Shown here: positions 14,689 to 23,234 of the stretch, piece after piece | How positions within the stretch are numbered: the first letter of the stretch is position 1 | How the letters are laid out: each line of letters opens with the position of its first letter | Source of the DNA: Chloroflexota bacterium | Lineage (GTDB): Bacteria > Chloroflexota > Dehalococcoidia > Bin125 | DNA: 35,680 nucleotides | Direction of reading: 5' to 3' | NCBI GenBank assembly: GCA_009838735.1 | Contig: VXQZ01000053.1 | Location: 1-35,680, forward strand | Position numbers and translations under genes: made by a program | The notes under the pieces: model-generated | The model's database searches: none | Told to the model about the DNA's origin: nothing | What the model saw: only the letters and a program-made list of their open reading frames with translations

Positions 14689-17655
14689 GTGAGCCTTCCA
14701 GTGAGTTCGATGATTCGTCGCTCGTCAGAACAGAACGTGAGCCCTTCCCGTTCAGCCTCATTTGCGGGGGCCTGGCGGATCGGCCTGCTGGCGGCGTTGA
14801 TCGCCGCCGCCGTGTGTCTGCCTCACTCCAATGTTGCGCAGGCCCAGACCGCGCCGAGCGTGACCGCCGTCGCGATCACGTCCAGCGCGGGCTCCGACGC
14901 GACCTACGCGCTGGGCGAGACCATCCGCGTCACCCTCAGCTTCAGCGAAGCAGTTGAGGTCAGCGGTGCGCCGAGCCTGGCGATCGATATGGACCCCGCG
15001 CACTGGGGCACGAAATGGGCCGCCTACGCGAGCGGCGGCGGTTCCAGCAGCGTCGTCTTCGCTCACACCGTGGTCGAGCCCAACTACTCCAGTCAGGGCA
15101 TCGCCGTGCTCGCCGACAGCCTCAAACTCAACGGCGGCACGATTGCGTCCTCCTCGTCGGGGACCGCAGCGGCGCTGTCCCACAACGGACTCGGCCACAA
15201 CGCCAGCCACAAGGTCGACTGGCAGCAGTCGCCGCCGCCGCCGCCGCCACCTCCACCACCTCCACCGCCGCCGCCCGCGCCGACCGTGCTCGCCGTCGCG
15301 ATCAGCTCCGATCCCGGCGACGACGACACCTACGCCATGGACGACGTGATCGAGGTCACGGTCAGCTTCAGCGAAGCCGTGGCGGTTGGCGGGACGCCGC
15401 AGATCGCCATCGACATGGACCCTGCGAACTGGGGCACCAAGTGGGCCGCCTACGCGCGCGGCAGCGGGTCCAACGCGCTGGTCTTCGCGCACACCGTGGT
15501 CGAACCTAACTACTCCTCCCAGGGTGTCGCCGTGCTGGCCGACAGCCTCAAGCTCAACGGCGGCTCGATTGCGTCGGCCGCCTCGCAGGCCAACGCCGAC
15601 CTGTCGCACTCGGGACTCGCCCACAACGCCGGCCACAAGGTCGACTGGCAGCTCGCGGCCGAGGCCGACTGTGAACAGGTCGCGCCCTCCTCCGTCTCGG
15701 CCCTGACCATCGGCCAGGGCGCGGTCGTCTCCTGGACCCTGCCCAGCGACATGTCCGACGCCTGCGAGGTGACCGGCTTTATCGTTACCGCCGCCAACGA
15801 GGCGGAAGGCCTCAGCCTCGATGCCACCATTCCCGACCCTGAGGCGCGCTCGCATACCATGCGCGGCCTCACACCCGGCGGTTACACCTTCGCCGTCCGT
15901 ATCGAGTACGCCGAGGGCGCATCCGACGACCTCGTGACGATGGAAGCGAACAACGTGCCCGACGCCTGCATTTCGCTGACCGTCGAGCCGTACGCCTTCA
16001 ACGCCGTGAGCGGTCGGATCACCAGCGTCAACGGCACCGGCTGCATGACCCGCCAGATGTTCAACTTCGAGTTCAAGCGCACGGCGGACGACTACTGGTA
16101 CCACTACGGCCGCTTCCCCTGGTCGCTGGTCAGTGAGCAGACCGACGCCAACACGCCTGACTTCATCCTCTACGATCTGCTGGAGCCCTTCGTCAGCTAC
16201 GACTTCCGCATCCGCGCCTACGACGCCTCCGACAGCGAGTACACGACCAGTCCCGAGAGCATCACGCTCAATGCCCAGGATCCCGACGAGACCGCCGACC
16301 TGAACAGTCCCACCGGCGTGCGCGCGCTGCCCGACAACAACAACGGCTTCCTGGTCGATTGGAGTGCCTACACCGCTCCTTCGGGACGGACGTGGCTCGG
16401 CATGGTCGTCGAGTGGAAAACGTGTAGCAACGCCAACTCTGTGACCGACCCTGTCCACTGCGACGGCTTTCCGGCGAATAGAACTTTGAACGTTACCTCG
16501 GACAGTGTCCCGAGTTCGCACCGCATCACCGGGTTGACCCGCGACCAGTACTACGTGGTTCGCGTGGCCGCGCGCACCCACCTGAGCAGCCAACCGGCCT
16601 CAACCGCCACCAACGCCTGGTCGGTCTGGACCCCGGCCCTCAGGACGTGGTTCGAGCCAACCCAGATCTGGTTTGTCGACGATACGCCGAACAGCAACGC
16701 CACCATCGGGCGCACGTTCATGCTGGTCCAGAGCAACAAGAGTTGGGTAGGTCCCGAGTGTCACACCGACAGCGACGAACCCGACGGAACCATCAACTGC
16801 CCGGTCGGAACCCTCGTCAGCCTGGACACGTCAGGAGCGATCACGGTGCATGCAACCGTTTCCGGCGAGGTGACCGGGCGCTCCTCGACACACGTGACAG
16901 GCATCGACAACGGACCGCCTGCATTCCAGGTCCGCGGGTCGGCCGGTGCGGCGGAAACCGACAACGACCCCGCCACGCACGAGGGCCGGATTGTCGTGAA
17001 CTGGGACGCGGCCGGAACCGGCAGCGACGGCGGAAACATCGTCGGCTACGAGTTCCAGAATCGCAAACAGGACGACGACGGGACCTGGCCTGACTGGCCA
17101 ACCTCCTGGGAGTCGAAGACGACGCTCTTGGACGACCGCTTCTACACCTTCGATGGACTGGAAGACGGCACCTACGAGGTCCGCCTCCGCGCCCGCAACG
17201 ACAAGATCCACGACCACGACAACGACCCCAATACGCCCGATATCCGCTCCACCCGCTTCGGCTTCACCAGTGAGGTACTCACCCTCACGGTCGACGCCGC
17301 CCACACCGACACAACCTTCCCCGATCCGATCACGGTGACGCCCGGCGACAGCCAGTCGCTGATCGTCGAGTGGGAAGTGCCCGACGGAGACTCGGTGCCG
17401 TATGCCTACCAGGTTCGCCACCGGGAGTCGGGAACCACCGCCTGGACCGAGAGCGCCGAGCTGTATCCCCGGGCGACGCACCGCGTGTGTGGCGAAGAGG
17501 GATGCACCAATCCGAGGAGCTACGAGATCACCGGCCTCACCGGGGGTACGCGCTACGAAGTGCAAGTCCGCGCCAAGAACGCCAACGGCTGGAGCGCAAA
17601 CAGCAAAGGCAACGACGTGTGGTCCCACACTCGCGCGGCCAGGCCCAACGACTAG
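14689..17655 (+). CDS. secreted surface protein with duplicated adhesion-like domain, polyproline hinge and fibronectin III modules
   Basis: 988 residues. An N-terminal signal peptide has its hydrophobic core at about 30-46 and a likely AQA cleavage site near residue 53. Two copies of a ~125-residue beta-rich domain follow (about 55-180 and 199-323). Both contain TYAxxDxIxVTxSFSEAV, WGTKWAAYA, FAHTVVEPNYSSQG, AVLADSLKLNGG and HKVDWQ. They are separated by a run of 15 prolines. The remainder (~330-985) reads as four or five fibronectin type III-like modules (ITGLTRDQYYVVRVAAR, ITGLTGGTRYEVQVRAKNANGWS). There is no LPxTG or C-terminal membrane segment, so attachment is unclear. The GTG at 14689 or ATG at 14710 may start it; neither has a strong ribosome site. 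Confidence 0.85.
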   Translation: MSLPVSSMIRRSSEQNVSPSRSASFAGAWRIGLLAALIAAAVCLPHSNVAQAQTAPSVTAVAITSSAGSDATYALGETIRVTLSFSEAVEVSGAPSLAIDMDPAHWGTKWAAYASGGGSSSVVFAHTVVEPNYSSQGIAVLADSLKLNGGTIASSSSGTAAALSHNGLGHNASHKVDWQQSPPPPPPPPPPPPPPPAPTVLAVAISSDPGDDDTYAMDDVIEVTVSFSEAVAVGGTPQIAIDMDPANWGTKWAAYARGSGSNALVFAHTVVEPNYSSQGVAVLADSLKLNGGSIASAASQANADLSHSGLAHNAGHKVDWQLAAEADCEQVAPSSVSALTIGQGAVVSWTLPSDMSDACEVTGFIVTAANEAEGLSLDATIPDPEARSHTMRGLTPGGYTFAVRIEYAEGASDDLVTMEANNVPDACISLTVEPYAFNAVSGRITSVNGTGCMTRQMFNFEFKRTADDYWYHYGRFPWSLVSEQTDANTPDFILYDLLEPFVSYDFRIRAYDASDSEYTTSPESITLNAQDPDETADLNSPTGVRALPDNNNGFLVDWSAYTAPSGRTWLGMVVEWKTCSNANSVTDPVHCDGFPANRTLNVTSDSVPSSHRITGLTRDQYYVVRVAARTHLSSQPASTATNAWSVWTPALRTWFEPTQIWFVDDTPNSNATIGRTFMLVQSNKSWVGPECHTDSDEPDGTINCPVGTLVSLDTSGAITVHATVSGEVTGRSSTHVTGIDNGPPAFQVRGSAGAAETDNDPATHEGRIVVNWDAAGTGSDGGNIVGYEFQNRKQDDDGTWPDWPTSWESKTTLLDDRFYTFDGLEDGTYEVRLRARNDKIHDHDNDPNTPDIRSTRFGFTSEVLTLTVDAAHTDTTFPDPITVTPGDSQSLIVEWEVPDGDSVPYAYQVRHRESGTTAWTESAELYPRATHRVCGEEGCTNPRSYEITGLTGGTRYEVQVRAKNANGWSANSKGNDVWSHTRAARPND

Positions 17656-17672
17656 CGCGGATCCCTCCAATC

Positions 17673-17719
17673 CCCTCTCCCCTCGGGGAGAGGGTGAGGG
17701 CCCGCCCCGCGCAGGCGGG
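17673..17719 (+). repeat. REP-like palindromic element, copy 1
   Basis: A perfect 10-bp inverted repeat CCCTCTCCCC / GGGGAGAGGG with a 2-base centre (17673-17694), then GTGAGGG and a second stem CCCGCC / GGCGGG (17701-17719). Its core matches a second copy at 29937-29957, including the adjacent GGTGAGGG. Such GC-rich palindromes are typical of intergenic repetitive elements and can act as terminators. Confidence 0.65.
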
Positions 17720-17919
17720 GGAGGGGTGGGAGCGGCTCCCCATCCCCAAACGTCATCCACCACACTTCCCAGCCAATCACGCCCCTCCAACTGAACATCC
17801 GTCCGCATACAATCGCTCGACAACCAGGAGCGAGGTACCCCGATGCGCCGACCAACAATCAACCAGGACCGACCATTTCCGACCACTTCCAACCACCCGG
17901 AAATCCACGAACCCCAGTG

Positions 17920-17969
17920 TTTTCCGCGGTTAGGCCCTGGTTTTTCTCCACCCCGCCTAACGGAGAAAA
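17920..17969. terminator. imperfect hairpin between convergent genes
   Basis: Arms TTTTCC-GC-GGTTAGGC (17920-17935) and GCCTAAC-GGAGAAAA (17955-17969). GTTAGGC/GCCTAAC pairs perfectly and the outer TTTTC/GAAAA arms pair after a small bulge. Lying between two genes that face each other, it could stop transcription from both sides. Confidence 0.4.
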
Positions 17970-18083
17970 TTCCGCCGACCACCCCTCCACCGGCGACTGG
18001 CCCGTCCGAACACAGCCGAACAGACCCGAACACGATTCAGCGGCGAACGCAGCCCACAGCAGCGAAAGAGTCTGCCCGACGCG

Positions 18084-20315
18084 CTACTCGAACGGCGCTG
18101 GGTCGAGGAAGCGGTCCAGCACGTTGCGGGTCATCCGCGAGACGTTGTTGTCGTGATCGTTGTGGAACAGCGCCGAACTCCAGCCGATCGAGCCGGTCGA
18201 GAAGACCGCGCCGCCGCGTGGCGTCTCGAAGAAGACCACGTCGGCATGCACCTGCGGGTCGTCCTGCCCGCCGATCGAGAGCAGCATGTGCCCGATGTCC
18301 TCGTTGACGCGGATGTAGCAGTCGGTGTGCTGCTCGGAGGTAGCGACAGTGAGCGCGTGCGGTGGAGTCCCATAGCCGCGGCTGGCCGAGTCCAGCTCGA
18401 GGCCGGCCGCGCCGCCGCCAATCAGGCCGAAGTCGCCGATGATCTCGTCGTCAATGCCGTCGAAGATGAACTTGGCGCGCGGGTCGTGACTGTCGGCAGT
18501 GCGGCGGAAGTAGGAGGAGTGGTCAAATCCCTGGGCAATGAAGCCGTTGCCGACGAGGGACTGCGGCGTGCGCCCTGCCCGCCACCAGAGCCCGCCGTAC
18601 TCGCCCGTGAAGGCCATGAAGTACTCGCCCGGCTCGCTGGCCCAGGAGCGCGATCCATCCTCTGTGCGGCGCATCTCCATGGCGCCGGGCTTGTCGTCGC
18701 GGTAGGCGACGCGCCAGTAGAAGCCGTTGCCGCCCATGTACATCAGCCGTCCGCCCCGCTGAGTGAAGGCATGCACGGCGTCCCACATGTTGGTCGAGTA
18801 GTACTCGGGGTGGCTGCAGGTCATCACACAGGAGTAGCGCTCCAGCAGCGAGACGCCGTCCTGATGCATGTCCTCGTCGGTGATCACGTCGAAGGCGATG
18901 CCCTGTGCTTCGAGCCACTCAACCAGGTGCATGTCGGCGCTCAGCTGCCAGAGCCAGTGGTGGGTCGGGCGGATGTTGATCAGCGGCCGCAACCGAGACG
19001 AGTAACAGACGCCCGTCCCGTCGTTGTGGTTGTCATACATCGAGTTGCCGTACTCGGGGTGGCGATTGAGGTAGCGCTCCTCAGGTCCGATGACCGCAAG
19101 GTGATTGGAAAGCAATTCATTGCCGAATTCGATCCCGCCGCGGGAGTTCCCGTAGGCCATGTAGCTGGCGGTGGGGATCAGCAACGCCAGCGACGCAGTG
19201 GCCCGGTCGCGAGGCGGCCGCACAACGAACGTGACGTGGTCTTCCTGATCTCCGGCTGTCAGGCGTGCGGCGTATAGGCCGCTGGGCGTGTCGGCGGGGA
19301 CTTCCAGTTCAAAGTCGGCGTCCCACTCGCAGTCGTAGAGCGAGTCGTCGAGGAAGTGGATCGCGGCGTACTGTTCCGGCGCGTGATTGAAGTCCAGCTC
19401 AGCTCCGGTCCAGTTGGAACCGCGTACGGCGCGAATCGGTAGATTGATCAGCCGGCCGTGAGCGCGGTTAGGAGAGATGTCGATGATGTCGTCTGTCTCC
19501 ATCGCGCGCGAGAAATCCCAGGCGGCGCAGATGTCCGTGCGCAGACCACGCGGAACCGCGTCGCTGCGCAGGGATTCCATTTCACTGCGTTCCAGGACCC
19601 GGGAAGCAACGACCGGACGCTCGATCCGACCGTTGAAGATCATTTCTCCGACAGGCTTCCCGCGGGCCTCCTCGCGGCTGGCGGCGGCGATCAGCAGCGG
19701 CGCGTTGCAGCCAACGACTGCACTTCTCTCGCTGTCGTGTCTGGCCTCTCCGCTCGAGGTGTCGCGAGCGTAGGAGTCCAGCAGTTGTTGCCGCAGGCGA
19801 ACCTCACCGCTGGAGCTGTCGTACGTCGCGCTGACCAGGTACCACTCGCGGGCGACAAGGGGCTGTCCGAGCGCGAATTCCGCCAGACCGCCCTGGCCGT
19901 CGCCCAGCTGCAGGACGAGACCGTTATCGGGGTCGGTCCAGAGAGCAAATCCGCAGCCGGCGTCGATATCCATCTTCGAGATAACGGAGGCCCGACGAAG
20001 AGCCGGGAGCGTGGGAAAGATGACAGCCTGCAAGCTGAGATCACTGAGAGCGTCGAATGCGGGTCCGTCCGGAACGACGGCATAAGAGCCGCAATAGGTC
20101 TCCTGACTGCGTCCGGGATACTCGCCGCTCACCGACGTTGGCAGGAGCTCATCCCGGTAGCCAGGCCCCTCGGGCTGGCGATCTCCCGAGATCAGGCGGA
20201 CGATGTCCGCCCGGTAGCGGTCGACACCGGGTTCGCAGCTGACCATGAAGCGGATGCGCTCGCCGGGGGCGACGCTGATCTCATCGCTGTAGCCAGCAAT
20301 CTTCTTTTCGAGCAT
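18084..20315 (-). CDS. dmfA2: N,N-dimethylformamidase-like large (beta) subunit
   Basis: 743 residues, close to the ~760 of the characterised DMFase large subunit. The N-terminal part contains a LamG/concanavalin-like region (about 95-320; for example GFALWTDPDNGLVLQLGDG). The C-terminal part (~370-740) is the DMFase beta-subunit catalytic domain. Candidate ligands for the mononuclear iron (two Tyr and one Glu in the known enzyme) are Tyr385/Tyr388 in TASYMAYGNS, Tyr438 in TGVCYSSRL and Glu504 in SHPEYYS. The known reaction is amide hydrolysis of N,N-dimethylformamide to dimethylamine and formate; relatives may act on other small amides. The ATG at 20315 follows GAGGG and lies 22 bases after the small-subunit stop. 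A longer frame overlaps the small subunit and is rejected. Confidence 0.85.
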   Translation of the reverse strand: MLEKKIAGYSDEISVAPGERIRFMVSCEPGVDRYRADIVRLISGDRQPEGPGYRDELLPTSVSGEYPGRSQETYCGSYAVVPDGPAFDALSDLSLQAVIFPTLPALRRASVISKMDIDAGCGFALWTDPDNGLVLQLGDGQGGLAEFALGQPLVAREWYLVSATYDSSSGEVRLRQQLLDSYARDTSSGEARHDSERSAVVGCNAPLLIAAASREEARGKPVGEMIFNGRIERPVVASRVLERSEMESLRSDAVPRGLRTDICAAWDFSRAMETDDIIDISPNRAHGRLINLPIRAVRGSNWTGAELDFNHAPEQYAAIHFLDDSLYDCEWDADFELEVPADTPSGLYAARLTAGDQEDHVTFVVRPPRDRATASLALLIPTASYMAYGNSRGGIEFGNELLSNHLAVIGPEERYLNRHPEYGNSMYDNHNDGTGVCYSSRLRPLINIRPTHHWLWQLSADMHLVEWLEAQGIAFDVITDEDMHQDGVSLLERYSCVMTCSHPEYYSTNMWDAVHAFTQRGGRLMYMGGNGFYWRVAYRDDKPGAMEMRRTEDGSRSWASEPGEYFMAFTGEYGGLWWRAGRTPQSLVGNGFIAQGFDHSSYFRRTADSHDPRAKFIFDGIDDEIIGDFGLIGGGAAGLELDSASRGYGTPPHALTVATSEQHTDCYIRVNEDIGHMLLSIGGQDDPQVHADVVFFETPRGGAVFSTGSIGWSSALFHNDHDNNVSRMTRNVLDRFLDPAPFE

Positions 20316-20337
20316 GGATTGCTCCCTCGGCGCTGAA

Positions 20338-20652
20338 TCAGTCGAGTACGAGTGGGGTTCCGGTGATTGATTCCCAGCGCATTTTGAAGACGGCGCGCTC
20401 TGCGTCTTCGAGGGACGTGAAGACCTGATCTTCAAGCAGCGTGAGATCAACGCCGCGTTGGCCCGAAAGCTGGGCGAGACCCCACTCCTGGTACGGAACG
20501 CGGGTGACCAGGACGTAGCGTCCGGCTGCTTCGGTGTCGCGCATGCGTGTGACGATGCGCTGCAGCGCGGCGCTATGCGGGCCCATGGGGTTGCCCATGA
20601 ACTCCCTGGCAAGATCAGTTCGGCTGGGATCGATCGGATATTGAGACGGCAT
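20338..20652 (-). CDS. dmfA1: N,N-dimethylformamidase-like small (alpha) subunit
   Basis: A 104-residue soluble protein with no membrane segment, placed directly before the large subunit as in the known DMFase operon (alpha then beta). It has an acidic and aromatic centre (VPYQEWGLAQLSG) and an alpha/beta pattern. The known small subunit is about 130 residues, so this one is shorter. The call depends mainly on the pairing with the large subunit. The ATG at 20652 is preceded by GGGGGTG. Confidence 0.72.
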   Translation of the reverse strand: MPSQYPIDPSRTDLAREFMGNPMGPHSAALQRIVTRMRDTEAAGRYVLVTRVPYQEWGLAQLSGQRGVDLTLLEDQVFTSLEDAERAVFKMRWESITGTPLVLD

Positions 20653-20678
20653 TCACACCCCCGTGGGTTCGATGGCGC

Positions 20679-20707
20679 AGTCTAGGCTCGCTGCGGAGTC
20701 GATGCAA
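20679..20707 (-). promoter_or_regulatory. predicted promoter of the dimethylformamidase genes
   Basis: On the minus strand: TTGCAT (20707-20702), 17-base spacer, TAGACT (20684-20679), 26 bases upstream of the small-subunit ATG. Spacing is ideal; the hexamers are only moderate matches to the consensus. Confidence 0.35.
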
Positions 20708-20807
20708 TCGAGAAGGCCAGGCACGCGGTGGCCGTACGAAGCGCCCGGGCTGCCGCTGGTAGCCTGCGGACTCGTGGCTGGCTGCTCGGAGGAGATGTGA
20801 GGACGAC

Positions 20808-21728
20808 GTGTTGCGGCCAGGATTGATTTGGCTCTCGAGACAGGAGTGGGCCGAGCGCGGCGCCCGCACGGCAGGCGTCGAACGTCTGTTGGTGCGCCGA
20901 TTTGTCGCCGGCGATACGAGGGCTGATGCGCTGGCGGCAGCGCAACAGCTGTCGATTGTCCTGCCGGGGACGACTGCGATGTTCTCGCTGTTGGGCGAAG
21001 CCGTAACCGATCCCGCAGAGGCCGATCAGGCGGTCGCAGAGTATTGCGCACTGGCGGCTGCGCTTGGTGACTCGCCCCGGCTTGACGCGCGGATTGCGGT
21101 TAAGCCAACGCTGTTGGGGCTGGATATCTCGCAGCAAACAGCCGAGCGGGGCCTCTTGAACATCATCGAGACTGCCGCTGAACACGGAGTCTGGGTCGAG
21201 CTGGATATGGAAGCATCGAACACTGTGGATGCAACTCTGGAACTGTTTCGTGCCGCGGCGGCGAAGTCGGAACGAACCGGAGTCGCATTGCAGGCCTATC
21301 TGCGGAGGACTCCGGAGGACGCCCAGGCGTTGATCGATGATGGCATCGCCCGGGTGCGACTGGTCAAGGGCGCGTATAGCGAGTCTGGACGGATCGCGCA
21401 CAGCGGCACGGACGCGATCCGGCGGGCGTACATCGAGTTGCTGGAACAGCTGTGGCGCGCTGGCGCTGATCTGGGCGTGGCCACCCACGATCCGCTTTTG
21501 CATCAAGCGGCGCAACGACTGGCCCGCGGGTTCCCCACCGCCAGCCGATGGGAGTTTCAAATGCTCTACGGGGTGCGAACGGAGATGGGATCGGCGATTC
21601 GTGCGCGTCAGCAGCGACTGCGCGTGAGCATCCCCTACGGAGAGCACTGGTATCCGTATCTGATGCGTCGGATCGCCGAGCGGCCGGCGAACGCCTGGTT
21701 CGCCCTGCGCGCCGCGCTCGGCCAATAG
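20808..21728 (+). CDS. proline dehydrogenase (PRODH, FAD-dependent)
   Basis: A 306-residue single-domain enzyme of the monofunctional PRODH type. It oxidises proline to delta1-pyrroline-5-carboxylate, passing electrons to quinone through FAD. Signature segments are VRLVKGAY (FAD/substrate lysine), LGVATHDP, EFQMLYGVR, and the C-terminal PYGEHWYPYLMRRIAERP, whose arginine pair binds the proline carboxylate. No P5C dehydrogenase is adjacent. The GTG at 20808 follows GAGG by 6 bases. It is divergent from the dimethylformamidase genes, with 155 bases between the starts. Confidence 0.92.
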   Translation: MLRPGLIWLSRQEWAERGARTAGVERLLVRRFVAGDTRADALAAAQQLSIVLPGTTAMFSLLGEAVTDPAEADQAVAEYCALAAALGDSPRLDARIAVKPTLLGLDISQQTAERGLLNIIETAAEHGVWVELDMEASNTVDATLELFRAAAAKSERTGVALQAYLRRTPEDAQALIDDGIARVRLVKGAYSESGRIAHSGTDAIRRAYIELLEQLWRAGADLGVATHDPLLHQAAQRLARGFPTASRWEFQMLYGVRTEMGSAIRARQQRLRVSIPYGEHWYPYLMRRIAERPANAWFALRAALGQ

Positions 21729-21895
21729 ACGATCCCGCCTTCTGCTGCGCATTCCCATGAGGGATTGACTGACATTTAGGTCCAGTCTTTCGGTCTGAAG
21801 AGATAGGTCTCTGCCCACCCGCTAGCATGACTTGACAGCGGCTCGAGTGCGAAACAACCGGGCGGCGCACACGTTTGTCACGACGGTACAGGCAC

Positions 21896-23233
21896 ATGAA
21901 GCGGACGTCGGCGTACGGGGTGGAGGCCGCGATCGATCCCGGTAGGGCGGTCAGCGCGATCCGCCGCACAATTCTGGATCGAGCTGCGCGCGGATCTGGC
22001 TGGAGCGTCTCCGGCTCCGGCGGCCTCCGGCAGACGCTCACGACCTGGGCAAGAGGCCTATTGGAGTGCAATCCCAGCGACAACTACGTCATCGCCAGGA
22101 TGTCGATCTGGGGGCGCTGGCTGCTCTGGCTGACGGCGTTGTCCTACTGGGCCTCGCGTCCCGACTTCACGATCAGCGGGAACGAGGCCTTGTTCGCGCT
22201 AGCGGTCGTCTTTGCCCTCTCCAACGCTGCGTTTCATTGGCGACTGCTCTCGAAACGCTTCATCACGGCCAGGTGGCTTTTGACCTTCGGCGCGATCGAC
22301 ACCGCCGTGATCATTGCCGCGATCTGTACCGAAAGTGTGTTTCAGCCGTACGTGCATCTTGGTCTCTTTCCGGCGCTGGCCAGCGTGTCGGTCGCCTTTA
22401 GCTCGTTTACGTTCTGCGTCCTGTGGACTTCGTTGGTCACCGCAGGCTATGCGGGAGCCACGCTCGGAGTCGCTGCCGGGGCAGGTCTGGTGACGCCGGA
22501 CGCAGCGACCCTGGTGGCCCAGATCATGATGATGGTTGCCGTGACATTCGTCGTGAACATGGTGACCGGCTATGAGCGAACCGAACGGCTGAAGGCGCTC
22601 GAACGTGAGCAAGAACTGCATCACGAACGGATTGAGCTGTCGCAACAGATTCACGACACCGCGGCGCAGTCGGCCTACATGATCGGGTTGGGCATCGACA
22701 ATGCCCTCGCACTGGCCGATGACGATCCTGCAAATCTGCGCCGAACCCTGATCGCCACATCGGAGCTCTCCAAGTCCGCGATGTGGGAGCTGCGTCAGCC
22801 CATCGATATGGGCCTCATCTACGAAGGGCGGGAACTGTCACAGGTTCTCGGCGCGCACGCGCGCAACTTCACAACGATCACGTCGGTACCGGCCGAGTTG
22901 GTGCAGATCGGTACCGAGCCCAAACTCGCACCGCAGCAACGGGCCCGCATCATGTCGATCGCCCATAATGCACTGACCAACGCGCACCGCCACTCCGGCG
23001 CGTCTTCCGTCGTGATCAAGCTCGAGTTCGCCGCCGATCGGATCTGTCTCTCGATAGTGGACGATGGCATCGGACTGCCCGACAATTATCAAGAACGGGG
23101 ACACGGATTCCGAAACATGCGATCTGAGGCGGAGCGACTAGGCGGCGTACTGGAGGTCGACTCGGGCGGCGCTGGAACTGGAACCAGCGTGACCTGCCAT
23201 ATTCCGTTCAGCCACTCTAGGACAGGTGAATGA
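21896..23233 (+). CDS. membrane sensor histidine kinase, NarL/DesK type (HisKA_3)
   Basis: About 445 residues. A 70-residue cytoplasmic N-terminus precedes five or six membrane segments (about 72-215), with no extracytoplasmic sensor domain. The dimerisation/phosphoacceptor helix is LSQQIHDTAAQ with His253. A HATPase domain follows with the N box HNALTNAHRHSGA, G1 VDDGIGLP, and a final GTGTSVTC. It should phosphorylate the response regulator encoded next, whose start abuts this stop (TGAGATG). Nothing in the sequence reveals the signal; membrane-embedded sensing is likely. ATG at 21896 chosen; a TTG at 21875 is in frame and neither has a strong ribosome site. Confidence 0.9.
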   Translation: MKRTSAYGVEAAIDPGRAVSAIRRTILDRAARGSGWSVSGSGGLRQTLTTWARGLLECNPSDNYVIARMSIWGRWLLWLTALSYWASRPDFTISGNEALFALAVVFALSNAAFHWRLLSKRFITARWLLTFGAIDTAVIIAAICTESVFQPYVHLGLFPALASVSVAFSSFTFCVLWTSLVTAGYAGATLGVAAGAGLVTPDAATLVAQIMMMVAVTFVVNMVTGYERTERLKALEREQELHHERIELSQQIHDTAAQSAYMIGLGIDNALALADDDPANLRRTLIATSELSKSAMWELRQPIDMGLIYEGRELSQVLGAHARNFTTITSVPAELVQIGTEPKLAPQQRARIMSIAHNALTNAHRHSGASSVVIKLEFAADRICLSIVDDGIGLPDNYQERGHGFRNMRSEAERLGGVLEVDSGGAGTGTSVTCHIPFSHSRTGE

Positions 23234-23234
23234 G

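Larger units (their letters stand above)
17656..18083. other. 428-base gap between convergent genes, repeat-rich
   Basis: Contains the REP-like palindromes (17673-17719), a set of short ~10-base direct repeats (CCGACCA-type at 17848, 17869, 17879, and CCGAACA at 18006, 18016, 18026), and an imperfect hairpin (17920-17969). A frame from ATG 17843 with a good AGGAG upstream stays open into the next gene on the opposite strand. Its composition (Pro, Thr, Arg) gives no sign of a real protein, so I do not call it. Confidence 0.5.

Noticed and set aside
14758-16593. 611-residue frame opposite the surface protein
   Set aside because: It is an antisense shadow in GC-rich sequence: it is Val/Gly/Arg-rich, has no recognisable motif, and the plus-strand frame has a signal peptide and clear domains.
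16831-18033. 400-residue minus-strand frame across the surface gene end and the gap
   Set aside because: Low-complexity Gly/Val/Arg composition, no motifs, antisense to a well-supported gene.
17843-18307. 154-residue plus-strand frame with AGGAG upstream
   Set aside because: Low-complexity and half of it is antisense to the dimethylformamidase gene; no motif or conserved pattern.
18084-20612. Longer 842-residue start for the dimethylformamidase large subunit
   Set aside because: The extension overlaps nearly all of the small-subunit gene in another frame; the ATG at 20315 has a ribosome-binding site.
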